From Burkholderiales bacterium (lineage in GTDB: Bacteria > Pseudomonadota > Gammaproteobacteria > Burkholderiales > SG8-39): a DNA stretch of 64,000 nt. Below, one piece after another: positions 1 through 7,941 of this stretch (position 1 is the first letter of the stretch; each line of letters begins with the position of its first letter). Under the pieces are notes generated by a model. That model ran no database searches. It was given only the letters and a program-made list of their open reading frames with translations, and was not told the origin of the DNA. The position numbers and the translations under genes are program-made. The stretch spans positions 200,268-264,267 of the forward strand of contig JACZJT010000032.1 of the NCBI GenBank assembly GCA_014860445.1, in the 5' to 3' direction.

Positions 1-1
1 G

Positions 2-160
2 CGCGGCTTTGCGACGGACAATATGCCTGCGAACTTTCCTGTAACCCGGTTGGAAAAGCGCGGAAGCATCGTCTTCTGCCCTCCCGATCCGGCGTCCGAC
101 GCGCTGACCATGAGCGGGTCTCTACCTTTGCAGCGATTCGGACACGGCCATGCCGATTGA
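2..160 (+). CDS. C-terminal fragment of an unrecognised protein (cut by window edge)
   Basis: An open frame enters from the left edge and runs 52 codons to a TGA at 158-160, overlapping the ATG of the next gene by 11 bases. The peptide (RGFATDNMPANF... ending GHGHAD) has ordinary composition and no motif I recognise. The overlap would explain why the downstream gene has no visible ribosome binding site: translation could be coupled. Another frame is also open here, so this is a moderate call. The function cannot be told from the fragment. Confidence 0.45.
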   Translation, partial: RGFATDNMPANFPVTRLEKRGSIVFCPPDPASDALTMSGSLPLQRFGHGHAD

Positions 161-1040
161 CGAGCGCGGCGCGGCGCGGCTCTGGTTGCAGGCAATGCCC
201 GGCCTGTTCGTGCTTTTGTGGAGCACGGGATTTGTCAGCGCCAAATTCGGCTTGCCCTACGCCGAGCCGCTGACTTTTCTGCTGTTGCGCTTCGCCCTCG
301 TCGTTGCGCTGATGTTGCCGCTTGCGCTGATCATGCGCGTCACCTGGCCGGATAGCTTGACCCAACTGGGACATGTCGCGGTCGTCGGCGTGTTGATGCA
401 AGGCGGCTATCTCAGCGGTGTGTTCTGTTCCATTCATCTGGGCATGTCCGCAGGCGTCAGTGCACTGATCGTCGGCATACAGCCCATCCTCACCGCATTT
501 GCGAGCGCGCCCCTGTTCGGTGAACGTTTGCATGTGCGTCAATGGTCGGGACTGGTGCTCGGTTTTGGAGGCGTACTGCTGGTCGTGCTCGGCCGCACGA
601 CGCTGACCGGCATTACGCCGGCGACGCTGGCGCTATCGGTGATGGCGCTGCTTTCGATCACGGTCGGAACACTGTATCAAAAGCGCTACTGCGGCGCGGT
701 CGATCTGCGCGCCGGTTCGGTGATTCAATTCTGCGCCGCCGGTCTGGTCCTGCTACCCCTGGCGCTGGTGTTCGAAACCATGCGCGTGAACTGGACCGGC
801 GAATTCATCGCGACCCTGGCCTGGCTGGTACTGGTACTGTCGATCGGTGCGATTTCCCTGCTGTATATCCTCATACGCAAGGGCGCCGCGACCAGGGTGG
901 CGAGCCTGTTCTATCTGGTCCCGCCGGCGACGGCGCTGATGGCCTATGCCATGTTCGGGGAGACGCTCGGCCCCATGGCAATGGCGGGAATGATGCTGGC
1001 TGCAATCGGCGTCGCGCTGGTGGTCTACCGACGCCAGTAA
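150..1040 (+). CDS. EamA/DMT-family transporter
   Basis: This 296-residue integral membrane protein has the layout of the drug/metabolite transporter superfamily: about ten hydrophobic helices in two homologous halves (residues ~15-145 and ~155-293). Landmarks are WSTGFVSAKFGL near the start and GAATRVASLFYLVPP with a following FGE in the second half, typical of EamA repeats. Such proteins export small metabolites or amino acids at the inner membrane; the substrate cannot be read from sequence. The ATG at 150 lies inside the end of the previous frame, which suggests coupling. Its last 16 bases overlap the 3' end of the convergent lipoprotein gene. Confidence 0.88.
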   Translation: MPIDERGAARLWLQAMPGLFVLLWSTGFVSAKFGLPYAEPLTFLLLRFALVVALMLPLALIMRVTWPDSLTQLGHVAVVGVLMQGGYLSGVFCSIHLGMSAGVSALIVGIQPILTAFASAPLFGERLHVRQWSGLVLGFGGVLLVVLGRTTLTGITPATLALSVMALLSITVGTLYQKRYCGAVDLRAGSVIQFCAAGLVLLPLALVFETMRVNWTGEFIATLAWLVLVLSIGAISLLYILIRKGAATRVASLFYLVPPATALMAYAMFGETLGPMAMAGMMLAAIGVALVVYRRQ

Positions 1041-1540
1041 AAGCCGCCGTATGGATGGAACGGGTAGCCGAAGTTCCATCCGTAGCCTGGGTATGCCGGC
1101 CACCACGGGTCAGGGGGGAAGTCATTGCGGCGCGCTTCCTGCTCGCGCTGCAATTCTTCCGCGTGGCGCTGCTCGCGCCGGTTGATTTCTTCGGCCATGC
1201 GATCGCGCGCATCGCGTTCCTGAGCCGCCTGAATATGGTCCAGCACTTCCGCGGGTACGCCCTGGGCGTGCAGGTCGATCAGTTGCGACGCGCTCAGCTC
1301 ATAGCGTGAGCCTGTCTCGATGATCCCGGCGATGAGCTGTTTCGCAGTGGCACCCTCCCTGGACATGCGCACCAGTTCCGCCAGGGGCAACTTGGGGGTC
1401 GGCTTGGGCAGGATCCGTGCGAGTTCCTCGGGTGAGATCCGCGCGATGCGCGGGCCTGCGACCGGCGGGGCCGGGGCAGTGGCGCAACCCAGCAGCGAAA
1501 GCGCCAGCGCAGCAATCATCATGGTCCGTAATGTTGGCAT
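1025..1540 (-). CDS. putative lipoprotein with aromatic-rich tail
   Basis: The 171-residue product starts with a lipoprotein signal: a short basic N terminus, a hydrophobic stretch, and the lipobox LLGC with Cys at residue 19, so it should be lipidated and membrane-anchored. Residues ~30-100 look globular and helical (a segment like SASQLIDLHAQGVPAEVLDHI). Residues ~105-140 are a charged Arg/Glu-rich helix, likely a coiled coil. The last ~30 residues are dominated by Pro, Trp, Tyr and Gly. I recognise no family with a defined function. The stop lies inside the 3' end of the convergent transporter gene. Confidence 0.75.
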   Translation of the reverse strand: MPTLRTMMIAALALSLLGCATAPAPPVAGPRIARISPEELARILPKPTPKLPLAELVRMSREGATAKQLIAGIIETGSRYELSASQLIDLHAQGVPAEVLDHIQAAQERDARDRMAEEINRREQRHAEELQREQEARRNDFPPDPWWPAYPGYGWNFGYPFHPYGGFYWRR

Positions 1541-1588
1541 CAGTGCTTGGACCGTTCGTCGCGGCGGAAGTGCACTTTCGTTTTGGGA

Positions 1589-3418
1589 TTATTTCCGGGC
1601 TTCGAAAAACCGGTAGGTGCCGCCCGCCTGCTTGGCTTCATACATCGCGGCGTCCGCGGCCTTGACCAGCGCGTCGGCGTCGTCGCCGTCCGCCGGATAG
1701 ACGGCGATGCCGATGCTGGCGCCGATTTCAACCGAGGTCCGCTCCGCACCGAGTTCGAAGGGCACGCCAAGCGCGGCGATGATCTTTATTGCGACGATTT
1801 CCGCTTCCTCGCGCCTGGCGATTTCAGGCAGGATCACCGTGAATTCATCGCCGCCGATGCGCGCCACCGTGTCCGATTCGCGTACCTGGTGACGGATTCG
1901 CGCGGCAAGGGCTTGCAACAACGCGTCGCCTGCGCCATGTCCCAGGGTGTCGTTCACCGGTTTGAATTTATCCAGGTCGAGGAACAGCAGCGCGAACTGG
2001 CGGGAATCGCGTTTGGCAAGACGGACCGCCTGATTCAGCCGGTCGTTGAACAGCAAGCGGTTCGGCAGGTTGGTGAGGCTGTCGTGATGCGCGACGCGCT
2101 GGATGCGCTCCTCCGCGAGTTTGTGCTCGGTGACATCGGTGGTCACCGCGAAACAGCCCATGAATCTTCCTTGGTCGCCGAACTGCGGCAGCAGCGTGAC
2201 CTCGATGTGGCGCGTTTCGCCGTTTGCAAGCACGCTCGCCCTTTGGTAGCTGACCGGATGCCCCTGCATCGCACGCAGGAAATGGCCTTCAATTTTCCGG
2301 TAGGATTCCTCCCCCAGTACCTCCCGCACGTGCTTGCCGATAATTTCCTTGCCGGCAAGGCCGAAAAATTCGATAAACACCTTGTTGGCGAAACTGCAGC
2401 GCAGGTTCTCATCCCAGTAAACGGTCATTGCGGGGATGTTGTCGGTGAACAGACGCAGCTTTTCGATGCTTTCGCGCAAAGCCTGCTCGGTCTGCTTGCG
2501 TGCGGTGATGTCATTGGCGGTACCGCGATATCCCGTGAATTTTCCCCGGGCGTCAAACTGGGGCTCGCCGCGTACGCTGTACCAGCGCAAGCTGCCGTCG
2601 GCGACGGCGATCTGGTATTCAAAGTCAGTGAACGCGCGGTGTGCCTGCAGCGTCGCCCGGTGCTTCGCCCATTCCGCATCGTCGAGCTCGATAGGCAGTT
2701 CCCACCTGGGTTTGCCCAACGCCTCGTTGATCACGAATTTGCCCTTGTTCTCTAGTCCGCCGGACATGACCGTGAAGCGGAAATTCGCGTCTTGCTCCCA
2801 ATACCAATCAGACGACAGTTCCGCCACGGCACGAAAGCGCAGCTCGCTTTCGCGCAATCTGCGCCTGAGCGTGTTGATCTGACCGCCGATGATGCCAAAA
2901 CCGGGAAGGAGCCCCGCGAGTACCAGCCAGCTCATCCATTCGAGGGGCACATCGCGGATGGTTTGCGGCCGCAGATGCATCAGCAGATTGATGACTAGCG
3001 CATAGGCGGCGAGGGTGTAGAGCGTGACAAAGGTGAATTCGCGCATGTTGAAGCGAAATACGCCGAACAGAAACACGACGAAGCAGCCGAACAGGGCGAT
3101 ATTGCGTCCGTCGTCCATGTGGTAGACGATGAACATCAGAACGCTGATCGCGCTCAGAACCTGAAAGCGGGTCAGGCTGGGATCAGCAAAGCGCAGATTG
3201 AAGCCGGAACGGATTGCCGCGTACACGCCGAGGTTGATCGCAAGATAGGCAAGCGCGACTTCCATCATTGCCGCTGCCGGGAGGACGCCGAACAACCAAG
3301 TCACCGCCACGAGTGCCGTGGACGATAAATAGCTGAGCGCGGCGAGACCCAGGCGGCGCAGGCGCAGCGCCTGCTTGGCGTCGAGCGAGGGCGGGATCAG
3401 GAGCGTGGCAAGGTTCAT
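1589..3418 (-). CDS. membrane PAS-PAS-GGDEF diguanylate cyclase
   Basis: The 609-residue protein should make cyclic di-GMP from two GTP. The N-terminal ~170 residues form a five- to six-helix membrane region, followed by two PAS domains (about residues 195-310 and 325-440; the second contains the ITARKQTEQ-like linker before it) and a C-terminal GGDEF domain. The catalytic GGDEF sequence is intact near residues 522-526. The RxxD inhibitory site (RESD) lies exactly five residues upstream, so product inhibition is expected. No EAL domain follows. The ATG at 3418 (MNLATLL) was chosen because the longer frame upstream is low-complexity and lacks a ribosome binding site. It is divergent from the tetR gene. 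Confidence 0.9.
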   Translation of the reverse strand: MNLATLLIPPSLDAKQALRLRRLGLAALSYLSSTALVAVTWLFGVLPAAAMMEVALAYLAINLGVYAAIRSGFNLRFADPSLTRFQVLSAISVLMFIVYHMDDGRNIALFGCFVVFLFGVFRFNMREFTFVTLYTLAAYALVINLLMHLRPQTIRDVPLEWMSWLVLAGLLPGFGIIGGQINTLRRRLRESELRFRAVAELSSDWYWEQDANFRFTVMSGGLENKGKFVINEALGKPRWELPIELDDAEWAKHRATLQAHRAFTDFEYQIAVADGSLRWYSVRGEPQFDARGKFTGYRGTANDITARKQTEQALRESIEKLRLFTDNIPAMTVYWDENLRCSFANKVFIEFFGLAGKEIIGKHVREVLGEESYRKIEGHFLRAMQGHPVSYQRASVLANGETRHIEVTLLPQFGDQGRFMGCFAVTTDVTEHKLAEERIQRVAHHDSLTNLPNRLLFNDRLNQAVRLAKRDSRQFALLFLDLDKFKPVNDTLGHGAGDALLQALAARIRHQVRESDTVARIGGDEFTVILPEIARREEAEIVAIKIIAALGVPFELGAERTSVEIGASIGIAVYPADGDDADALVKAADAAMYEAKQAGGTYRFFEARK

Positions 3419-3619
3419 GTTCGATGGCGATTGCAATCGTCGGATTGAATCGGTACTCCTCGGTGCTTGCCTCGAATGTCTTGTTCGGTATTGCCGGCGG
3501 CACGCGGGCCGGCGGGAGAGTCGAGGTACCTGCTGCGAATTATGTGCCGGTGGCGCCGCGGGCAGCCATATTTCACAAAATTTCACGCAACTCGTGTTTC
3601 GCGTGCTCCCGCCCGGACG

Positions 3620-3648
3620 TTGACCGATCCCGAAAAACGGTTTATAAA
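3620..3648 (+). promoter_or_regulatory. sigma-70-type promoter of the tetR gene
   Basis: TTGACC at 3620-3625 and TATAAA at 3643-3648 are separated by exactly 17 bases and lie 36 bases before the tetR ATG. The -10 box overlaps the left arm of the palindrome at 3644-3669, the geometry expected for autorepression. Seen by eye; no transcript data. Confidence 0.6.
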
Positions 3649-3669
3649 GCAAACAGTCGTTTGTTTTAT
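3644..3669. promoter_or_regulatory. TetR-type operator palindrome
   Basis: A 26-base inverted repeat has 11-base arms matching at 10 of 11 positions around a 4-base AGTC spacer. Its core is CAAAC-N4-GTTTG (3650-3663). This core fits the G/CAAAC-N2-4-GTTTG/C pattern described for PsrA, a TetR-family fatty-acid regulator of Pseudomonas. It sits 15 bases before the tetR start and over its -10 box, so it is probably the site where the TetR protein binds its own promoter. Confidence 0.65.
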
Positions 3670-3684
3670 TTATATCCGGACCCC

Positions 3685-4269
3685 ATGGCACAGACCCTAC
3701 GCGTCTCACGCAGCGACAGCCGCCTGCCGCAAATCCTCGACGAGGCGGCGCGCCTGTTTCGCGAAAAAGGCTATGCGGCGACGTCGATGCGCGACATCGC
3801 CGCGGCGGTGGACATGCTGCCCGGGTCGCTCTATTACCATTTCGCTGCCAAGGAAGATCTGCTGGTCGCGGTGTACGAGGAGGGGGTGCGCCTGATTTCC
3901 GAAAAAGTGCGCGCCGCCATCAGCCGGCACGAGGAGCCCTGGCAGAAACTGGAGGCGGCCGCCGTCGCGCATCTGGAAGCCTTGCTCAAGACCGGCGACT
4001 ACGCGCTGGTGGTGATCCGCGTGCTGCCGCAGGATGTGCCCAAGGCGGCGGCGCGCCTGGTCAAATTGCGCGACAGCTATGACCGCCTGTTCGCCGAGCT
4101 GGTGGCGGCCTTGCCGCTGCCGCCCGAAACCGACCGCCAGAGCTTCCGCCTGCTGCTTCTGGGCGCGCTCAACTGGAGCCAGCACTGGTTTCGCGAAAGC
4201 GGCAGAAACTCTCCGCGCAGCATCGCGCGCAGCTTTCTCAGGCTGCTGCGCGAGGAGCAGAAGACATGA
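3685..4269 (+). CDS. TetR/AcrR-family transcriptional regulator
   Basis: This 194-residue protein has a classic TetR N-terminal DNA-binding domain: residues ~12-58 read ILDEAARLFREKGYAATSM, then IAAAVDM and SLYYHFAAKEDLL. The C-terminal two thirds are helical and would bind a ligand, plausibly an acyl-CoA given the neighbours; they resemble the KstR2-like group in general style only. The ATG at 3685 gives a normal-length protein beginning just before the HTH; longer upstream starts would run through the promoter and operator. It is the first gene before the acyl-CoA mutase operon and is the probable local repressor. Confidence 0.9.
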   Translation: MAQTLRVSRSDSRLPQILDEAARLFREKGYAATSMRDIAAAVDMLPGSLYYHFAAKEDLLVAVYEEGVRLISEKVRAAISRHEEPWQKLEAAAVAHLEALLKTGDYALVVIRVLPQDVPKAAARLVKLRDSYDRLFAELVAALPLPPETDRQSFRLLLLGALNWSQHWFRESGRNSPRSIARSFLRLLREEQKT

Positions 4270-4284
4270 GTTGGACTCTGAGAA

Positions 4285-4367
4285 TTGTCATTCCGAGGCC
4301 TGTGGCCGAGGAATCTGCTTTCTTAGAGCCCGTAAAAGCAGATTCCTCGCTTTGCTCGGAATGACAG
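4285..4367. repeat. REP-like palindromic repeat (TCATTCCGAG family)
   Basis: Two nested inverted repeats make one ~83-base element. The outer arms TGTCATTCCGAG (4286-4297) and CTCGGAATGACA (4355-4366) are perfect, and so are the inner arms GAGGAATCTGCTTT (4308-4321) and AAAGCAGATTCCTC (4335-4348). Similar TCATTCCGAG...GAGGAATCT palindromes are scattered through many bacterial genomes. It lies between tetR and the mutase operon and could fold in RNA. I see no second copy in this window. Confidence 0.75.
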
Positions 4368-4425
4368 AATTGGGATTATCTGAGATGCCCGTAGAAGATT
4401 TATCGACCTTTTTAGGCAGCGCGCC

Positions 4426-4842
4426 ATGACCACGCAACCACCCAAGGTTCTTGTGACCAAAATCGGCCTGGACGGCCACGACCGCGGCAGCCGCGTGGTT
4501 GCTTCCGCTTTGCGCGATGCAGGCATGGAGGTGGTCTATACGCCGCCCTGGCAGGACATTGCCGCAGTGGTGAAGCTGGCGATGGAGGAGGACGTCGATG
4601 TGATCGGCGTGTCCTCGCTGGCAACCGACCACCTGATCGTGCCCAAGCTGATGCAGGCGCTGCGCGCGGCGGGGCTGCAGGATATCGCGGTCATCGTCGG
4701 CGGCATCGTGCCCGACGCGGACGAGGCGAAGCTGCTCGAGGCCGGCGTGGCGAAGGTATTCCATCCGGGCAGTTCGCTGGCGGACATTGCGGCGGAGGTT
4801 GGCCGGCTGACGCGCGCGCGGCGCGCGCTCAATGTTACATAG
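4426..4842 (+). CDS. B12-binding small subunit of an acyl-CoA mutase
   Basis: The 138-residue protein is a stand-alone cobalamin-binding domain of the methylmalonyl-CoA mutase type. The base-off/His-on motif DxHxxG is intact at residues 16-21 (DGHDRG), so His18 should ligate cobalt. The later SSL and VIVGG segments match the nucleotide-loop pocket. A separate small subunit is the arrangement seen in isobutyryl-CoA and 2-hydroxyisobutyryl-CoA mutases rather than in fused methylmalonyl-CoA mutase. It is followed after 12 bases by the large subunit and should form a heteromer with it in the cytoplasm. Confidence 0.92.
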   Translation: MTTQPPKVLVTKIGLDGHDRGSRVVASALRDAGMEVVYTPPWQDIAAVVKLAMEEDVDVIGVSSLATDHLIVPKLMQALRAAGLQDIAVIVGGIVPDADEAKLLEAGVAKVFHPGSSLADIAAEVGRLTRARRALNVT

Positions 4843-4854
4843 AAGGGGGTGAGG

Positions 4855-6534
4855 ATGAACAAGCCAGTGGATGCCGGTACGCTTGCCGCGCAGGAAACCG
4901 CAGATGAACGATGGCAGCGCGAATTCGCAGCAAGCGCCCGCAGCGACAAACCGACGCGCAATCGTTCGGGCGTCGAAGTCAAGCCCTTGTACACGCCCCA
5001 GGATTGGAGCGGCGACTATGCAGCCGAGCTTGGATACCCGGGCCAGGCACCTTACACACGCGGCATCTATGCGAGCATGCACCGCGGCCGCACCTGGTCA
5101 CAGCGCCAGTTGATCGGGCTGGGCACGCCGGCGGATTACAACGCGCGCCTGCTCGAGATGATTGCGCAGGGAACGACGGCGGTATCGCTGATTCCATGCA
5201 ACTCGGTGTTTCGCGGCTACGACATGGACGAGGTGCACGCGGAGTTGCTCGGCACCTGCGGCGTCGTCGCGAACACGGTCGAGCATATGGAGGAATGCCT
5301 GGCCGGCGTGGATCTGGCGCGCACCTCCTGCGCCATGAACGACCCTTCGCCGTTCACCCTGTTCGCACTCATGCTGGCAACCGCGAAACGGCGCGGCGTC
5401 GACTGGCGCACGATCAGCGGCACCTCCAATCAGAGCGACTACCTGAGCCATTACGTTGCCAACCATATGTTCTTCCGCATCGCACTGCCGGGTGCGCGGC
5501 GCGTCCTCAGCGATCACATTGAATTCTGCAACCGCCATGTGCCCAACTGGAACCCGATGTCGGTGGTGGGGCAGCACATGCAGCAGGCGGGCGCCACGCC
5601 GGCGGAGGCCATGGCCTTCACCCTGTCGTCCGCGATTCAATACGCGGAGGACTGCAGGGCGCGCGGCATGCAGGTGGACGCCTTCCTGCCGCGATTCACC
5701 TTTTTCTTCGACATATCGCTCAGCCTGTTCGAGGAGATCGCCAAGTTTCGCGCCGGCCGGCGCATCTGGGCGCGGATCACGCGCGAGCGCTTTGGCGCAC
5801 GCGACCCGCGCTCCTGGCGATTCAAATTCCACGGCCAGACTTCGGGCGTGGATCTGACGCGCCAGCAGCCCCTCAACAACATCGCGCGCGTCACGATCCA
5901 GGCCATGGCCGGTATTTTCGGCGGGCTGCAGTCGCTGCATACCGATGCCTACGACGAGGCGCTGTCCTGCCCGACCGAGTTCGGCGCGCGCATCGCCGTC
6001 AACACGCAGAACATACTGCGCGAAGAGGCGCACCTCACTGACGTGATCGATCCGCTCGGCGGGAGCTATTACGTCGAGTCGCTCACCGACGAAATGGAGC
6101 AGAAAATCCTGGACGTCATGGCCCAGGTCGAATCTGCGGGCGGCATGTACGCAGCGGTGGAGCAGGGGCTGGTGCAGAAAATGATCGGCGCCTCGGCGCG
6201 CGGTTTCCAGGAGCAAGTGGAGTCGGGCGAGCAGACGGTGGTCGGCGTCAACGCCTACCAGGTGGAAGAGGGCGCCGGCGAACGCCAGGCCCTGCCCACG
6301 CCGGATCCGGCGAAAATGCAGTCACACATCGCCGCGTTCAAGGCTTACAAAGGCGCGCGTTCGCAGGCCGCGGTGCAAGCGGCGCAGGGTCGTCTTGCCG
6401 CTGCGGCGGGCGACCCGCAGCAGAACCTGTTCGAGCGCGTGGTCGAAGCCGCCGAGGCGGGCTGCACCCATGGCGAGATCTGCGCGACGCTGCGCAGGGA
6501 ACTCGGTTTCGGCCAGCCGCTGGTCATGGTCTGA
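4855..6534 (+). CDS. divergent adenosylcobalamin-dependent acyl-CoA mutase, large subunit
   Basis: The 559-residue TIM-barrel subunit catalyses a carbon-skeleton rearrangement of an acyl-CoA with B12 supplied by the preceding gene product. Family landmarks are TRGIYASM (68-75), the conserved Arg at 79 and 84, Gln193, His241 (GQHMQQAGA), [14 protein letters not shown] and [10 protein letters not shown]. Aligned by eye to Propionibacterium methylmalonyl-CoA mutase, Tyr89 becomes Leu86 and Arg207 becomes Asn203. Arg207 binds the substrate carboxylate, so methylmalonyl-CoA is unlikely. The pair also differs from Phe/Gln (isobutyryl-CoA) and Ile/Gln (2-hydroxyisobutyryl-CoA). The ATG at 4855 was chosen over GTG at 4849 because AGAAGGGGG is correctly spaced for it. 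Confidence 0.9.
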   Translation: MNKPVDAGTLAAQETADERWQREFAASARSDKPTRNRSGVEVKPLYTPQDWSGDYAAELGYPGQAPYTRGIYASMHRGRTWSQRQLIGLGTPADYNARLLEMIAQGTTAVSLIPCNSVFRGYDMDEVHAELLGTCGVVANTVEHMEECLAGVDLARTSCAMNDPSPFTLFALMLATAKRRGVDWRTISGTSNQSDYLSHYVANHMFFRIALPGARRVLSDHIEFCNRHVPNWNPMSVVGQHMQQAGATPAEAMAFTLSSAIQYAEDCRARGMQVDAFLPRFTFFFDISLSLFEEIAKFRAGRRIWARITRERFGARDPRSWRFKFHGQTSGVDLTRQQPLNNIARVTIQAMAGIFGGLQSLHTDAYDEALSCPTEFGARIAVNTQNILREEAHLTDVIDPLGGSYYVESLTDEMEQKILDVMAQVESAGGMYAAVEQGLVQKMIGASARGFQEQVESGEQTVVGVNAYQVEEGAGERQALPTPDPAKMQSHIAAFKAYKGARSQAAVQAAQGRLAAAAGDPQQNLFERVVEAAEAGCTHGEICATLRRELGFGQPLVMV

Positions 6535-6544
6535 CGGGGGCGAG

Positions 6545-6979
6545 ATGTCGGCCGAAACGGCAATCGAGACCTATCGCGGCGTGGTCTATCCGTGGCACCT
6601 GGACCAGATGGATCATATGAATGTGCAGTTCTACACCGCTTTCTTCGATGCGGCGACCTGGCATTTTTTCGCGGCGCTCGGGATGACGACCAGCTATTTC
6701 AAGGTGAACGGGCGCGGCATGGCGGCGCTGGACATGCGCACGCTTTTCAAGCGCGAACTGCATGCCGGTGCGCTGGTGCGCATCACCTCTGAATTGCTCG
6801 AAGCAAAGCCGAAGACCATCCGCTTCCTGCACCGCATGTATGAAAGCGAAGGCGGGGGCGAGGCGGCCACGGCGGAAATCGTCGGCGCACACATCGACAC
6901 CGCGGCGCGCAGGTCCGTGCCGTTTCCGGAGGACATCGTCCGACGGCAAAACGACTTTATCGGCAGGCGCGCAGGATAG
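6545..6979 (+). CDS. hotdog-fold acyl-CoA thioesterase (4HBT/YbgC-like)
   Basis: The 144-residue protein carries the opening motif of the 4-hydroxybenzoyl-CoA thioesterase family: VYPWHLDQMDHMNVQFYTAFF, whose Asp in the DQMDHMN block corresponds to the usual catalytic Asp. It should hydrolyse an acyl-CoA to the free acid and CoA in the cytoplasm. The ATG at 6545 lies 10 bases after the mutase stop and is preceded by a GGGGGCGAG-like ribosome binding site. Tight linkage to the mutase suggests that the mutase substrate or product is its target, which is inference. Confidence 0.88.
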   Translation: MSAETAIETYRGVVYPWHLDQMDHMNVQFYTAFFDAATWHFFAALGMTTSYFKVNGRGMAALDMRTLFKRELHAGALVRITSELLEAKPKTIRFLHRMYESEGGGEAATAEIVGAHIDTAARRSVPFPEDIVRRQNDFIGRRAG

Positions 6980-6981
6980 TC

Positions 6982-7941
6982 ATGAGCGCGGGATTGCAGG
7001 CCGATGCGAACCCGCTGGCCGCCATCCTCGCCGGCGAGCGCCGGGCGCTGGCACGCGCGATGTCTGCAGTCGAGAACGAAACCGCCGCAGGCAAGGCGCT
7101 GCTGCATGAATTGCAGCCGCACCTCGGGCGCGCGCGCGTGCTCGGCGTCACCGGCCCGCCCGGTGCCGGGAAGTCCACGCTGGTCAGCGCGCTGATCGGC
7201 GCATGGCTCTCGCGTGGCGCGACCGTCGGCGTGGTGGCGGTCGACCCGTCTAGTCCTTTTTCCGGCGGCGCAATCCTCGGTGATCGCATACGCATGGGTG
7301 CGCACCAGGCGGACGAACGCGTGTTCATTCGCTCGCTGGCTTCGCGCGGCCATGGCGGCGGCTTGTCGCGCACCGCCGCGCGGGTCATCGATCTGCTCGA
7401 CGCGGCCGGCTACGACCAGATCATCGTCGAGACCGTTGGCGCCGGGCAGTCCGAGGTCGAAGTCGCGGAAATCGCCGATACGCGCGTCGTGGTCTGTCCG
7501 CCCGGCCTCGGCGACGAGGTGCAGGCGCTCAAGGCGGGCATCCTGGAAATCGCCGACATCCTGGTGGTCAACAAGGCCGATTTGCCGCTTGCGGATCGCA
7601 CCGAGCGGGAACTGCTGGCCATGCTTTCGCTGCGGCATTACGACGTCTGGACGCCGCAGGTTCTGCGCACGATCGCGACCAGCGGCGAGGGCGTGGCCGA
7701 ACTTGCGGATCTGATCGAGCGCCATGCGCTCGCCTGCGCCAGCCAGCGGCGCTCGCACGGCGGCCGCGTGCGGCGGCTGATTGCGGCTAGCGCTGCAGAT
7801 TGGGTGAAGCGGCGCGTCGAGGGCCTTGCCGGCGATGAATTCGAGGAACTTTGCGCCCGGGTGCAAAGCGGCGAACTCGACTACGCCAGCGCGGACCTGC
7901 GCGCGGTCGCGCTCGTTCTGCGCGCCGAGAAGCAAGCTTGA
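6982..7941 (+). CDS. meaB: MeaB/ArgK-family G-protein chaperone of the mutase
   Basis: This 319-residue GTPase of the MeaB/ArgK/MMAA family protects B12-dependent acyl-CoA mutases and gates cofactor loading. Visible motifs are the Walker A GPPGAGKST near residue 52, the VAVDPSSPFSGGAILGDRIRM segment (Mg and base II region), the ETVGAGQSE switch, and NKAD for guanine recognition. It begins two bases after the thioesterase stop, so it is cotranslated with the mutase, the classical partnership. Length and motif order are normal. Its stop TGA overlaps the TTG start of the following exporter. Confidence 0.95.
   Translation: MSAGLQADANPLAAILAGERRALARAMSAVENETAAGKALLHELQPHLGRARVLGVTGPPGAGKSTLVSALIGAWLSRGATVGVVAVDPSSPFSGGAILGDRIRMGAHQADERVFIRSLASRGHGGGLSRTAARVIDLLDAAGYDQIIVETVGAGQSEVEVAEIADTRVVVCPPGLGDEVQALKAGILEIADILVVNKADLPLADRTERELLAMLSLRHYDVWTPQVLRTIATSGEGVAELADLIERHALACASQRRSHGGRVRRLIAASAADWVKRRVEGLAGDEFEELCARVQSGELDYASADLRAVALVLRAEKQA

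Noticed and set aside
1547-2755. 402-codon frame antisense to the diguanylate cyclase
   Set aside because: The GGDEF and PAS motifs on the other strand are decisive, and the antisense product has no recognisable fold signature.
5098-6216. Long open frame antisense to the acyl-CoA mutase gene
   Set aside because: High GC makes antisense frames open by chance; the product is His/Arg-rich with no family resemblance, and the plus-strand mutase explains the DNA.
4855-6534. Ordinary methylmalonyl-CoA mutase for propionate metabolism
   Set aside because: The carboxylate-binding Arg is replaced by Asn, the B12 domain is on a separate chain, and no epimerase or propionyl-CoA carboxylase is near.
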